DNA of 64,000 bases from Vombatus ursinus. Lineage: Eukaryota > Chordata > Mammalia > Diprotodontia > Vombatidae. Positions 1 to 11,165 of this stretch are shown here, in pieces (the stretch's first letter is position 1; the number at the start of each line of letters is the position of its first letter). The position numbers and the translations under genes are program-made. The stretch is taken from the NCBI RefSeq assembly GCF_900497805.2, contig NW_020954599.1:40538227-40602226 (forward strand), given 5' to 3'. The notes under the pieces were generated by a model that saw only the letters and a program-made list of their open reading frames with translations, made no database searches and was not told the DNA's origin.

Positions 1-365
1 TGAATGCATAATAAAAACCAATTTGTCAATTCTTTTATTTACCTCTTCAAGAAGAATCTGTGAACCATCATTCAGTTGAGCTACAATTTCCTTCCCCCCT
101 GGTTTTCTTTATGGAAAGAATATCAAGAATAATGTTGCAATTCTTCCAGCATTATATTTATCTGCTTGTCATTGGGCAAGGATTTTACATTTAAGGTGCC
201 AATGACCAATTTAGTTAATAATCTAAAAATTCTATGATTCTTAGCACCATCCTTTCCTCCTTTTTCTGCTATTTTGTCACTGAAACTGTAGAAGCAGACA
301 TAGTGGGCAGGGCTAATGGGACGGAGGGCCATTTTGGGTTTCCATGGCCAAAGATTCATATCTGC
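1..365 (-). mobile_element. RTE-clade LINE fragment, endonuclease start
   Basis: Read on the minus strand, this stretch gives an apurinic-endonuclease-like start: 'KLVIGTLNVKSLPNDKQI' then 'EELQHYS', which resembles the 'GTWNVRSL..EEL..Y' opening of RTE endonucleases. A shifted frame further downstream gives 'NKRIDKLVFIMHS', resembling the 'GGVGFIMHP' block. It is cut by the window start and the frame is broken, so it is a relic. It looks closer to the copies at 17.4 and 34.6 kb than to the BovB-like element at 48 kb. Clade assignment is by eye. Confidence 0.55.
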
Positions 366-479
366 TGGTAATGAGTCTCTCAGGACTTAGCTAGACAGGC
401 CATTAGGAAGCAGACTGAAGCCTTGAACTTGCCATGACTGTCACTTCACAAGCCCAGCCCTCAAAGCACCTGGGTACAT

Positions 480-670
480 TAAACAAGGATGATGCACAAG
501 ACCCAGATCAGAGACATAGCTGGAATGGACCTCAAAGACGTTCTAGTCCAACTGCCTCACTTTATAGATGAGGAAACTGAGACCTAAGGCAATTAATGCG
601 GTAGAATTTGTCCTCTGTACTCCAGAGATTCTGACTCCAGAGATTCCATTTTTCCACTATACCACTAGAA
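480..670 (-). repeat. MIR3-like CORE-SINE
   Basis: The core 'gatgaggaaactgagacc' lies between a 'ctggaatggacctcaaagac' start and a 'ctgactccagagattcc..ccactataccac' end. This is the usual order of an antisense MIR3-type SINE. Old and diverged. The stretches 366-480 and 670-1150 hold nothing I recognise. Confidence 0.6.
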
Positions 671-1149
671 CTTTGTGGAGTTTCAATTCATATGTTACTA
701 TATTGCTAAGCATGACTGAAAAAGGAGGCTCCTAACACTCAGGCTACACATGATTCATAGCAGAATGGTACAGTTGTCAATATTTGGAATACCTGATTTG
801 TAGAAGATCACCACGGTTAAGCTGCTTGACATTTTCGTGTTTTAATTTGTTACCTTTAGCAAGTCATGTAACTTTTCTGATTCTCATTTGTTAGATGATG
901 ATAATGCTTGCATTGTCTGCCACACAAAGTCATTCACAGTAAGCAGCTGGTAAACCTTCAGTGATGGGACCAAATGGTCTTTCGGTTCTTTTCTGTTTCT
1001 AAAAAGTAGTCGTCTGTGATTCAAGGACATTTCTAAAGGCTTTAGAAAAGATTCATCTTAGAGACGGCTTTCTGTCGACTCTTATATTTGTCTTTGGATT
1101 TCATAATCAGAATATATCACAACATAGTATATCACAATACCATAAGAGT

Positions 1150-1548
1150 GTCCAATGTCATCCTCTTGCTCAAGATGGTTCAGAGGTTCCCCATTGCCTC
1201 TAGGATAAAACACAAATCTTTCTGTTTGGGAATGAAAAACTTTTACATTCTAACCTGAGTTTATCACATATTTTTCCTACTCCTGAACTCTGTACTCTAG
1301 CCAAACTGGTCTCCTACTCCATGACGTTTCATTTCTTAACTCTGTCTTTGTACAGTGCGTCCCTTCACCTCCTCACATCTTGCAACCCTTAGCTTGCTCG
1401 TTTCAAGGCGCAGATCAAGCATCGCCTCCTATAAGTGGCCATTTCCGATCCCTCTACTTGTCTGTCCACGAGACATCTATTTTGTATGCATATTGTATTT
1501 ACTTGTCTATATGCATGTCGAATCTCCTTCCCAATCCCCTTACCCCCG

Positions 1549-1627
<79 letters not shown>

Positions 1628-1775
1628 GCCAGGGCCTTTAAATAGGATGCAGGCCTCTAGAGGGCCAGGGCTATCTCATTTTTGTCTTTACAGTCACAGT
1701 AACTACCCCAGTTCCTGTCACATAGTTGGCACTCTATAGATGCTTGCAGAATGAATGGATTTGCTAAATACGTGG
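1150..1775 (+). mobile_element. L2/L3 (CR1-clade) LINE, sense 3' part
   Basis: The order follows the end of the L2 reverse-transcriptase frame and 3' UTR: 'ccccattgcctctaggata', 'ctctagccaaactggtctcc', 'tttgtacagtgcgtccc', a 'caaggcgcagatcaagc' block, then the terminal 'cctgtcacatagttggcac' and 'gaatgaatgg'. A CA microsatellite splits it at 1551-1626. Frames are broken throughout. It carries the open frames around 1355-1739, which are not genes. Confidence 0.75.
1551..1626. repeat. (CA)n microsatellite
   Basis: A pure dinucleotide run of about 38 units inside the 3' UTR of the L2 copy. All overlapping His-Thr or Cys-Val open frames are artefacts of this run. Its purity suggests it is length-variable. 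Confidence 0.98.
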
Positions 1776-2036
1776 AGATTGTTATTATTATTTCATCATT
1801 TGCCAGAAAGCTTCTCGTTATATGTCTGATTAAAGCAACATTTTTTACGATGTAGCTGCCTCGCCGGAGCCTCCCTGATTATTTCAGGAATGTCAGTCAA
1901 GTTCTAAAGATTCCAAGGGACCGTTTGTTAAATGTATCGAATGGAAGATATCACCACATGTGATTTTGTAATGCAAGGAAAAGAATTGTGTATTTAAACT
2001 TCCTAAGACTATACACATACAGATATAGTATACGTG
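1775..2036. other. Single-copy stretch, no gene seen
   Basis: No repeat is recognised. It keeps several CpGs in a CpG-poor neighbourhood ('ctcgttat', 'tacgatg', 'ctcgccggag', 'accgttt', 'atcgaatgg'). It may be a small conserved non-coding element, but sequence alone cannot show that. Confidence 0.35.
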
Positions 2037-2336
2037 TTTTTTTTTCTTTTTTTGAGATTAGGCCTCCCTATCTTGTTGGAAGTACAGTGGTAACTCATGG
2101 ATTTGATCCCAATACTGATTGGCATGGAAGTTTTAACCTGCTCTGTTTTTTCCAACATGGGCAAGTTTTCTCCTTCTTTGGTTCTCTGGTGGCCTTCCAA
2201 ACACAGACTTAGCACATTGATGCCAAACTTGATGTGGAAACCCAATTGGCTTAGCCCTACTGCAGCTAGGAGATCCCAAATTCATACTATTCATTGCCTC
2301 AATCTCCCCAGCAGCAGGAATTGTAAGTACGCACCA
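2037..2336 (-). pseudogene. RN7SL pseudogene: 7SL (SRP) RNA retropseudogene
   Basis: The reverse strand aligns by eye along almost the whole 7SL RNA, the scaffold of the signal recognition particle. On the plus strand, antisense-7SL landmarks occur in order: a diverged 3' end at 2054, 'tgatcccaatactgattggc', 'gttttaacctgctctg', 'ctctggtggccttcc', 'acattgatgccaaacttgat' and 'cagcaggaattgtaagtacg'. Both Alu and S domains are present, so this is not an Alu- or B1-like SINE. About the first 12 nucleotides of 7SL are missing. A T-rich run at 2037-2053 is the poly(A) tail of the copy, pointing to L1-driven retrotransposition. Heavily mutated, so not a functional SRP RNA. Confidence 0.85.
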
Positions 2337-2400
2337 ATCAAACAATATTTATTAAGCACCTACTACGTGCCAGGTGCCGTGCTAAGCACCACCACACAAG
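2337..2400 (-). mobile_element. L2 3' end, antisense
   Basis: The sequence 'caatatttattaagcaccta' followed by 'gtgccaggtgccgtgctaag' is the reverse complement of the L2 3' terminus. It abuts the 7SL pseudogene directly. The stretch 2400-2640 holds only a doubtful further L2 trace near 2590-2640. Confidence 0.65.
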
Positions 2401-2639
2401 TCTGCACATATATTTTGCTATATATATTTTTAACTATCCCAGAATATCAATTTACGAGCTAGCTCTCCTGTGCAACATCTTGGGAAAATTTCCTTCATGG
2501 AGAATTCCTTTTAATATTTACAAATGAGAACATGTTCAATATAATCTTACCTATTTGAATCTTATAAGAAGCATGCTGCCTTCTGTATTATTTCATTCAA
2601 TTGAATTTTAACAAATATAGATCTAATGTCAACTATGTC

Positions 2640-2775
2640 CAAGAGGCAGCATGGATTAGTGGATATAAAATTGGCCTGGGTTGAGAAGAGCTGGGTTCAA
2701 TTCTGCCTCTGACATGCACTGGCTGGGTTACTCTAGCAAAATCACTTGACATCTTAGTGCACTAGGCTTAAAACG
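2640..2775 (+). repeat. MIR SINE, sense
   Basis: A tRNA-like head ('aggcagcatggattagtgg') is followed by 'agctgggttcaattctgcct' and a decayed 'ggctgggttactctagcaaa' core. This is the order of a sense MIR. Confidence 0.7.
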
Positions 2776-2794
2776 TGAGCTCAGGAGGACACAT

Positions 2795-2945
2795 TTTTAA
2801 TAAGATTATAAGTTTGGAACTGGGAGGTACCTTAAAGTTCATTTTACTGGTGAAGAAACAGAGCCTCAGAGATGTGCCCAAGTTCAACAACAGCGCCAGA
2901 TTTTAAATCCAGTGTTCCTTCTACTCCACTGGTCATGGGAGGGGT
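2795..2945 (-). repeat. MIR3-like SINE, antisense
   Basis: The order is 'ggaactgggaggtacctta', 'gaagaaacagagcctcagag', 'gatgtgcccaagttc' and 'gttccttctactccact', as in antisense MIR3. The stretch 2945-3570 has no recognisable element; it holds ordinary AT-rich sequence and a G-rich patch near 3265-3300. Confidence 0.6.
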
Positions 2946-3569
2946 GTTCGACTTCTGAAATTATTTCCATCATTCCATCACTGATGCTTGGATGGATCTG
3001 TAGTTTCCTTGCAATGGGCAAGCTCCTTCTATGAATCAAACAACTTGATACTACCAAAATAATTTCCACTTCATTTCGTGCTGTGTAGACCCACCTAACC
3101 TACCATTTGGGGGAATTAAAGGAAAGAAAGGTTAGAAAATTTACAGGTAGAAGTATATATTTCATTATTATAAATTGCCATTCCTTCTTTTTGCTTTGAT
3201 TGATGGAATATATGAGTTATCAACTGTCCATGGCATTATGAAGGGCCAGAATTACTTAACTGTTAGGGGTGGGGGTGAAGGTGTATGTGGGCAGGGGGGC
3301 AAGGAATGAGAATTACATTTCTCTTGGCTCAAATATCCACTCAGAAATTCCAGGACAATCTCCCTATTGGATAATAAATTAGTATCATGCCAATTCGCTG
3401 GCTTGGAGGCATACATTGATCAGAGAGTTTCAGAAGGTAGTTTTATTAAAAATAAAGAAAATCAATAATTATATATTCTGCAACATAAAAATTACAGAAC
3501 CCTAAAGACTTATAGTGTCCTAAGTCTCTCAGTAGCCCACAATTTATATTCTCCAGTGTCTGGACTCTA

Positions 3570-4600
3570 GATTAAATTAAATTCAATAAGGATTTGTTAA
3601 GCATGTATTATATGCTAAGTATGGTTTTGGAAGCTAAGAATATAAACAAACAAAACCATCCATTAGCTCTTAACGAACTTATATTTTGCTAGGGTTGGGA
3701 AAAGATGTATAGATAAGTCTTGCCTTCTCAGTGGTGTGGGAGGGCTGGAAGAGGAGGAAAGGTCTGTTGCAACTCTGAGCTTCTGTGATTCTGTGAAGAT
3801 TAGCAACTCCATTTCCCAGACTAATATGTAGTTTAGAAAGGAGGCCAAAATTAAAGTGTTAGCCTGTGAGTAGAAGGGAGATAGATGCAAAATATGAATA
3901 AATTGAATCTGTTGTTTGAATGAGAGTAAAGAGTTGAGAATGATTGCTAGGTTGTAAACTAGGGTGGCTTAAAAAATAGAGGTGCCCCTGGAAAAAATAG
4001 AAAGGTTAGGAGGAGAGGTATGATTAGTTATAGTGAATTCTACTCCAGACTGTTGAGCCTGGAATGCCAAAGGGACATCAGGTAGAGATGTTCATCAGAC
4101 AGCTGGAGACGTAGGACTTGAATTCAGGAGAGAGATGAAAATTGGATATGTAGATTTATGGATAATCTGTATTAATGGTTAATCCATGGAAACTGATGAG
4201 ATCACCAAGAGAGATTAGAGATAGACAAGAAGACCTAAGACAAAGCCCTGGAGCATATTCACAGATAGGGGAACAAAACCAGAATTCTGTAAAGGAAAGT
4301 GAGCAGAATTGATCAGACAGACAAGAGAAAATCAAGAGAGAGAAATGTCATGAAAATCTAGGAACGACAGAGTATCCAGAAAAAGGAAGTGGTCAACATT
4401 GTCGAATGATACGGAGAGGTCAAGAAGAATGAGAAGTGAGAAAAGGTCATCGGAGTCAGTAGTAAGATCATTAGTGATTTTAGAAAGAATAGTTTCAGTC
4501 AAGTGGTGAGAATGAAAGCCAGATTGCAAGGGACTGAGAGGTAAACGGGAAATGAGAAAATGGCTGAAGAGTCTTTTCCAATAGAGGTCCATCTCATAAG
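3570..4600 (-). mobile_element. L2/CR1-clade LINE with reverse-transcriptase relic
   Basis: The 3' terminus comes first on the plus strand (3570-3720, 'ggatttgttaagcatgtatt'), followed after a gap by RT-coding sequence at 3880-4600. The minus-strand frame at 4332-4592 reads '[18 protein letters not shown]' then '[17 protein letters not shown]', matching the 'GFRP.HSTETAL..LLDLSAAFDTVDH' motif of CR1/L2 RTs. The catalytic block is not intact. The 3720-3880 stretch is L2-like but too diverged to place. Confidence 0.75.
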
Positions 4601-5335
4601 GTCTTCTGCTCTGTCATCTGCTGGCCCTATGTATCTTGTTCAGGTACTGTCTTCCCAATGCTTGTTTTCTCTCCTTCAGTCTCATGATGTGATAGGCATG
4701 ATATCTGCCAACCACGTAATATCTGCCATGGGCTAGTTTTTCCTTAAAAGGCATTGAAACATATCTTTGAAACTTTACTAATTGGCCTGGTAGACTAAGA
4801 TTCAGGCCTTAGATATAGCTTTTTAGTGACTTATATATAAAAAGCCAGTGTAGAAGAAGTCAGTAGCAATTTCCTCAGGCTTCTGACCAGCAGACCAGCA
4901 TGGCCATCAAAAAGACAGGGAAGCTATATTCAACTGCATCAATGTTGAAGCTTTGCTGAATATTCCTTTTCTAGTTATGGCTAAATAAATCTGCTTTTGT
5001 TAACTAACATTCAACTTGTTCTGAAATCTTTTTACATATTTTACATGTTTGATTTGATTAATTCTCTTGTTTTTGATCTCCAAGCTATTATATGACAGAG
5101 CTAGGTGATAAAATGAGAGAACAAGAAATGGAGAGAGCAGTGGTGATGGATAGGACAAATAATAGGTTTAGGAGGTATGAGGCAGAGGAATGATCAATGA
5201 AAATTTCAGAATTCAGCATCATGGAAGTAACACAGTAATGCATAATGGTAAGATTTAGGATATGATCATCTTTGTGGGCTACTGAGGCAGAGTGAAAATA
5301 TAAGGTTGATAATAAGGTTGATAACTTGGGGTCAC
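4600..5335. other. Unassigned stretch
   Basis: No gene, exon or confident repeat seen. A short direct duplication of 'ataaggttgat' occurs near 5299-5320. Confidence 0.5.
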
Positions 5336-5530
5336 AGTCTTATGGATTTACAACTGTAAGGGACCCCAGAAGGCAGTTGATCAATCCTTTCATTTTAAGG
5401 TGAAAGAACTGAGGCCCAGAAAGGTACAGGGATGTGCTCCAGGTCACATAGGTAGTAAGTGTCAGAATTTGGAGTAGATCTTCTGAATTTAAATCTAACA
5501 GTCATTCTTTAGTATCACACTGCCTTCATG
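5335..5530 (-). repeat. MIR3-like SINE, antisense
   Basis: 'gtaagggaccccagaaggca', 'aactgaggcccagaaaggta', 'ggtcacataggtagtaagtg' and 'tagtatcacactgcctt' appear in antisense MIR3 order. Fairly complete. Confidence 0.7.
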
Positions 5531-5717
5531 AAGCTAGAATCTTCAAGGGGATATCAATGTATAAGTGGAAGTCCTCAAGTACAAGGGTCAGAGTTGGGGT
5601 AGGAAGAAAGAGCAGGAATCGTATACTGAACTTGAGGAAGGAGGGAGAATAACCTGGAGTAGATCATAGGGACAAGAATTTGCACTGACAGATATAGATG
5701 AATGGAAGGAAGCAAAA

Positions 5718-5745
5718 AGGAGGAAGAAATTTTCTTCTTCCTCCT
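5718..5745. repeat. Purine/pyrimidine inverted repeat
   Basis: The arms 'aggaggaagaa' and 'ttcttcctcct' are exact complements around a 6-base loop. The purine-rich left arm and pyrimidine-rich right arm could form a hairpin. No known function. The flanks 5530-5935 hold no recognised element. Confidence 0.8.
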
Positions 5746-5934
5746 CCTTGCTCAGTTTTTTCTGGATGTCATGTAAAAAGGGGAGTGGCCAGGAATATGA
5801 TGTTTTTTGGAGGGATACTGATTTCCATTAGTATCAAGAGATGAAAAATGTGAAAAGATGAGGTCTAGAAGTTTGTTAACTTTATAATGGATGCTCCTGA
5901 GGTTACAAACAAACGGAAAGACAGAGAATGATGA

Positions 5935-6130
5935 AGATTGGGAAGGGTGATGAGGATTTTAGAATCAGAGAGTTGGATCAACAGATCAACCGAGATTCTA
6001 GCATCAACAGAGTTAGAGGGGATTATTGTGACATCAATGAGTCTAACTCACTCAAGATGAGGAATGTGAGGTCCAAAGAGGTGCCTAAATTCACATAGGT
6101 ATAAAGCAGCAGTGCCATAGGGAGGTAGAT
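5935..6130 (-). repeat. Diverged MIR3-like SINE, antisense
   Basis: 'caagatgaggaatgtgaggt', 'ccaaagaggtgcctaaattc' and 'acataggtataaagcagcag' fit a decayed antisense MIR3. The stretch 6130-6745 has no recognised element. Confidence 0.45.
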
Positions 6131-6744
6131 CACCACCTGGCCAGTTCTGTGTGTCAGTCCAGGACAGATTGTGCTCTGTACTAATACTCACCAAATCTTG
6201 CACAATTAAATTTATCCAAGGCCCAAGAATTCCTGATCATAGTTCTGTCTGGAGATAGTGATACAAACCATCAAGGCTCAGATTGGTTTCTAGACCACAG
6301 CTGAGAATCTTCTCCAAAATTCAATCATTTACCTTGTGTTACACTGAGTGGGAAGAGAGGATGGGAGACTTTGCCTCGACAGTTGGTGATACTCAAATAT
6401 AGGCATTAGGGGAGAGGAGGTTGGAGTTTACTGGACAAAGAATGGGAGATATGCCAGGTAGTTGGGGCCTCCACTCTTTAGGGTCATGTGTTAATAGAAG
6501 GTGGTACCTGTGTCAGGGCAGTGGCATTAGACTGTGCTGACCTTAAACACTGTGGAATCAGTGGTAGAGTAAGAAGGAAGCTCATGTTGGGTATATGTCT
6601 CAGTTGATACCTGGTGATTAGATTCCCAGAGCCCTAATTGAACTCCATTTCACTTGCCTTATCCTAACATAGTAAGGGATTGCATATACCCACAAATTAG
6701 TTTGCAATTGGACAGTATACTTGACTCCTAGTTAGCCCTATTAT

Positions 6745-6925
6745 CTGAAGACCTGTGTGACATAGAATACAAAGAATGCTCCATTTGATATTAGGTGAAA
6801 TCTAAACTCTGTGAATTGCTATCTGTTTAACTTTGTGTATGTCACAGCTTTGCTGAGCCTCAGTTTATTATCTATAAAATTAAGAGGTTGGATTAGGTAA
6901 GGTTCTAAGATACTTTTTATAAACT
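6745..6925 (+). repeat. Diverged MIR SINE, sense
   Basis: The recognisable part is 'gctgagcctcagtttattat' followed by 'aaaattaagaggttggatta', the 3' half of a sense MIR. The 5' half is decayed. Confidence 0.5.
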
Positions 6926-7175
6926 TGTTCCAGAGTAGGGAGGAATTGTATGTGGGAGATTAATTGCTACTGACAGGTAGGGAAATTGTTTTTCTCTGGA
7001 CAGTCTCAGAAGGGCTCAATGATGAAGGTAAAGTAAGTAGTGCTACTATCATGTGCAGTAGGTGGTGGGTCTAGGAGGTCTCCAAACCCAATCACAGTTG
7101 GGTTGCAAAAGGGAGAGCTCTGATGCTCTGGACTCCAATTGCAGCAAAACCCAACAGTTTTAACAATTCATGTGG

Positions 7176-7185
7176 NNNNNNNNNN
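7176..7185. other. Assembly gap (10 N)
   Basis: Ten Ns. The 7255-7490 RTE relic begins about 70 bases to the right, so the missing bases may belong to it. Confidence 0.99.
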
Positions 7186-7254
7186 TTGAATTTGTGAAAT
7201 TACACAGTGATTTTAATGGTCTGTTACCACAAAAGACCATCAAGTTAACACCAG

Positions 7255-7490
7255 TTTTCTCCGGGTGACATCATATGACTGGAAATCATGAAACACAATA
7301 TGCTCAGAAGAATGACAATTGCCAGAGGGCCATGAAAAGATGGATGGTGAGTCTCAATAGCCTACAGGATATTATCAATGATGACATGTGCAGGAGAAGA
7401 GGTATGAAAAACATCAAGGATATGGAAAAATATGTGCTGGTTATGTAGAAACAATGAGAAATAACAGATGGATAGTACAAGTGCTGCCCT
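7255..7490 (+). mobile_element. RTE-clade LINE relic, C-terminal part
   Basis: The plus strand reads 'QRAMKRWMVSLNSLQDII' then 'NDDMCRRRGMKNIKD'. This matches the RTE C-terminal consensus 'ERAMERRMLGVSL..IRNEEIRRRTGVKD' just before the 'RWAGHVARM' block. Stops break the frame. Confidence 0.65.
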
Positions 7491-7829
7491 CTAGTTATTG
7501 TTGAAGTTAGAGGAAGTCCTCTAGCATATTAAGTAGACTGTCCTGAAGAATTTACAGAGAAACAAAAGAAAACAAAGCACTTAGAATCTCACAGGAAAAG
7601 AAGATATGGGAATTAAGTGGTGTTCACTAATGAAATCTCTAATCTGTCTTCTGATATTGGTATTCTGACTGGCCATATTTTCCAGACCCTTGAGAAATTA
7701 TTATGGAGTAGAGGTTTAGTAAGATTCCATAGCAGGACTGATCATCTTACATTTGAGTGATTCTGCTCCTCTGCTAGGAGAGTATCTGGAATCTTTTATT
7801 CAACAAATCCCTTAAATAGGGGTCGTTTC

Positions 7830-7905
7830 ATTTTTTATATTTGTATCCCCAGGACTTAGCACAGTGCCTGGCACACAATAAACATTTGATAGATGCTTAC
7901 TGATA
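7830..7905 (+). mobile_element. L2 3' end, sense
   Basis: 'tttgtatccccaggacttag' runs into 'cacagtgcctggcacacaat' and 'gatagatgcttactgataga', the L2 terminus. The stretch 7905-8920 holds no recognised element or exon. Confidence 0.75.
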
Positions 7906-8924
7906 GATCGGTTGTTGTATTGTTTTTGTTTTCTCAGGAGAACCTGAACCCTATGAGCAGAGAAATTGGAAATAGAACATGTCCATCTTGTTACAGCGAT
8001 AAGGGGGAATTGAGGCATTGAATGAGTTGCATAGCTTACTTTTGGTTTAACAATCCTCAGGGGAAAACTAGAGTGGTTGAAGAATGCATATTGCTCATAT
8101 TATGGCATGCACCTGGGTAAAGAGTCCCTTATGTTAGTCTAGTGATAGAGATAGATGATGAGCTGGGTTGCACTGAAAGAAGGCCAGAAAGAATCAAAGA
8201 TATGTACAACAGCTTCAAAAATTACAAGACTTAGATTAAGTGTTTATTTCAAAGAAAAGTAAGCTGTACATAAGAGATCTGCTGTTTCTTGTAGAATTCT
8301 CTTCTTCTGTTGTACTCTGCATAGGAAAATGACCAGTTTATTTGATATTAGTTAAGAAAATAATAATAAAGAACAGGAACTGAGTCTAGAATTAAATGGA
8401 AGAAGGAAATAACTACTTATAAGAATTTACTCCAGACTGGGTTGGGGGATGCAATGGGGCAGGGTGCAGCTATACTGGCTCTCTGAGTGAGTGGCCTTGA
8501 GCTTTCTGCTTTTTCTATCATGGGAATTACACTCAGTGGAGAAGATAGTGTCCTCTCACCCTCTTTATGTCCATGCACCACCATTCTCCCAATCATTGAA
8601 TCCCTAAACCAAAAGTCAGTTTCTGGAGTCTAAGGAAGAAATGAAGTACGGTGCCCAGAGAAACAGCAAAAAACTAGGTGTGTTCCCCCAGGGTTATACC
8701 AGAAAGAAGTCCCAGGCCTTACAGCTCTTCATCTCCAAACCCCCATTCCTTTTCCTTCAACCCCAGTCTTGATGGAGCCCTTGTCCTAGACCACAGGATC
8801 AATCACCAGTATCTTGGAATTAGAAGAATCCTCCTTCTACAATCTCACTGCAGCAGAGGGAGATGCGTTCTTGGCATTCTAATTTAGAGCTTTGAATGAA
8901 TTTCCCCATAGAAACAGTAAACAA

Positions 8925-8964
8925 CCAACTTAAAAATGTACTTCTGGAACATTTTTTAAGTTGG
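8925..8964. repeat. Hairpin with 15/16-base arms
   Basis: The left arm 'ccaacttaaaaatgt' and right arm 'acattttttaagttgg' are complementary apart from one extra T, with a 9-base loop. It sits in sequence with no other recognised repeat. Confidence 0.85.
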
Positions 8965-9144
8965 GAACAGCTTGTACTCAGAATATTTGCTAAATTATTG
9001 TAGATGCCGCTATAGCACATTAAACACAAACAACTACATACAACTTGCTTCAAGAATGTTATACAATTATAACATAAAATAGCCCCTGAAAAGATGTCAC
9101 GTAGTCAACTTGTACTTAGAGCTGGGTAAGGCAGAAGAAATTGT

Positions 9145-9300
9145 CTCTGGATCATAAATATGGACCCGGAAGGGACCCCAAAGACCATCTACTCTAACTT
9201 GCTCATTGTTTTAGATGAGGAACCTGAGGCCCAGAGAAGTTAGGATTTGACCCCAAACCCTCTGACACTAGAGACATTTCTATTTTTACTTTACCATGAT
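9145..9300 (-). repeat. MIR3-like SINE, antisense (first of a pair)
   Basis: 'cccggaagggaccccaaaga', 'gatgaggaacctgaggccca' and a short 3' part follow antisense MIR3 order. A second copy in the same orientation starts immediately after. Confidence 0.7.
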
Positions 9301-9301
9301 A

Positions 9302-9420
9302 ATAAGGGCATAAATTTAGAGCTACAAGGGACCTTAGAGGTTATCTAGAAAAATCCCTTCCTTTTACAAATGAGGAAAAACGATTGCCCCATATTCTGAC
9401 TCTGGATTTCTATGGATGCC
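9302..9420 (-). repeat. MIR3-like SINE, antisense (second of a pair)
   Basis: 'gagctacaagggaccttaga', 'ggttatctag' and 'caaatgaggaaaaacgattg' show a truncated antisense MIR3 directly behind the first. Confidence 0.65.
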
Positions 9421-9524
9421 AATTTAAAAAACAAACAAAACCTGTCACATTTCAGCAAAGATGAATGATATCACAGCCCAAGAGAATTGTCCCAGATTGA
9501 CCCAAAAGATGATTAGTAGTTTCT

Positions 9525-9600
9525 GTAATTCATTTCAATTCAACAGGCATTTGTTAAATGGAATGTATGTAAACATGTGTTGGAAATCAATGTCTTACAT
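9525..9600 (-). mobile_element. L2 3' end, antisense
   Basis: 'caattcaacaggcatttgtt' marks the reverse complement of the L2 terminus. Short and diverged. Confidence 0.45.
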
Positions 9601-9649
9601 GACCTGAAAACCTCAAATAAAGGCTCAACCAATAAAAAACCACCTTTGC

Positions 9650-10910
9650 TGTCACAAATGATCCCTATTTACTCGTTATTGAATAGCATTTTCTCAGTCC
9701 TCATTTTCTCTGACTTCTATTGCATTTGATACAATTGATTACCTTCCTCTTTACTGAAATTGCTTTTCCATTATTCTCTTGCTCTAGCCTGTTGACCATT
9801 CCTTTCTTAGTCCCAACTGTCTCATTTTTATAGTTGTGCATAGTACATTTCATCATTTATTCTTTAAGGCAAGTCCTTATTGAATGATTTATCATAAAGG
9901 ATGTTGTTTTGACTCATCAAACTAAGGAAATAAAGTTCTTCTAAGTGCCTCGCAGCTCACTAATCTAAAACCAAATGAATCACCTTGGCCACTCTAAACT
10001 TTTTACCTTTTTTATTTTTGTTAACAGTATTAACATTCTTCCACTTAGGCTCCAAACTTAGAACTAATCTTTAATTCCTGTCTTCCCTTCCACCCTCATA
10101 TTCAATCATTTGCCAAGTCTGATTTATTCTTCTTTTGCAATGCCTCTCATATCCTTCTATTCTCTTATATTTTGTCACCACCCTGTTTCCAGACAATATC
10201 ACCTTCCATCCTAACTATAACAAAGCCTAAGTGGTGTCCTTATCTTCAGACTCTACTCCTTCTAGCTCATCTTTACATGCTGCTATGAAATTATGCAAAA
10301 GCACTATTTGGATCCTATTGTTCTTCTACTCACAATGGTTTCCCATTTCTTATCAAATACAGTCCAAATGCTTTAGCCTGAAGGTTAATGTGTCTGTGTG
10401 GATAAAGATTTAAGAACTGGTTCTCTGAAAAAAAAATTATATATATATATACATATATTATATATATGCTATATATATAATATATATACACACATATACA
10501 CACATATATACACAGGAAACACTTTTGAGTTATATGCATTATTAATGTTTTCTCCATCATTTCCTTAACTATAAATAATCAATGAAACAATATACAAAGC
10601 CTTGATTTTTTAGTCTTTGCCAATTTCCAAAGTATAAATACTCACCCTGGAAATTTAACAATCAAACCTCTGGAACTGAAAGCTCCTGCCAAGGAGCTCC
10701 TTAATTATTTTCCATCCTTATCCCCCAATACTTCCCAAATTGAAACCTATGCTTCTATCAATATGAACAATTCATCATTCCCCAAATGGATATTGTCCTT
10801 CTCATTCTGTTCCTTTGCTTATCCTATTCCATATGCTTGGAATATTCTCTCTAATGCATTGTTCTTCCCAAGACATATGCTCATTTTAACAGGGACCTTC
10901 TTTAGATAGT
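9650..10910 (+). mobile_element. L2/L3 (CR1-clade) LINE relic, sense
   Basis: 'ttttctcagtcctcattttc' and 'gcatttgatacaattgatta' correspond to the RT 'FSVLILLDLS.AFDTIDH' motif. From about 9960, 'tcatttgccaagtctgattt', 'gcaatgcctctcatatcctt' and 'gtcaccaccctgtttccaga' follow the L2/L3 C-terminal order, and 'ccatatgcttggaatattct' resembles the 3' UTR. An AT-rich microsatellite interrupts it at 10433-10515 and 9830-9960 is unplaced. Frames are broken. Confidence 0.6.
10433..10515. repeat. (TA)n/(CA)n microsatellite
   Basis: Alternating TA then CA-rich tract inside the L2/L3 relic. It accounts for the Tyr/Ile-rich open frame on the minus strand here. Confidence 0.9.
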
Positions 10911-11039
10911 GGTGTAATCAGAGAGACAATTTTAATTCTAGAAATTTCAAGCAAAATGGGAAACTATGGAGACAGTTTCAGTAGAATCATAGACACTTTA
11001 GGATCATTTTTTCCAACCTCACAAGAATATCTTCTCTAC

Positions 11040-11165
11040 TATTTATTCATTCAATAAACATTTGCTGTTTCAAGGCTATGTTCAAGGTTATGGAGCATAC
11101 GACAAATAAGACATGGTCTCTGCCCTCATGGAGTTTACAATTCAGTAGAGGAGATGATATAAAAA
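11040..11165 (-). mobile_element. L2 3' end, antisense
   Basis: 'ttcattcaataaacatttgc' is followed by 'ctctgccctcatggagttta', the antisense L2 terminus and the sequence next to it. It is followed by a sense L2 terminus. Confidence 0.7.

Noticed and set aside
1355-1739. Open frames of 96 and 119 residues
   Set aside because: They run through the (CA)n repeat and an L2 3' UTR. The His-Thr stretch is repeat translation, with no domain content.
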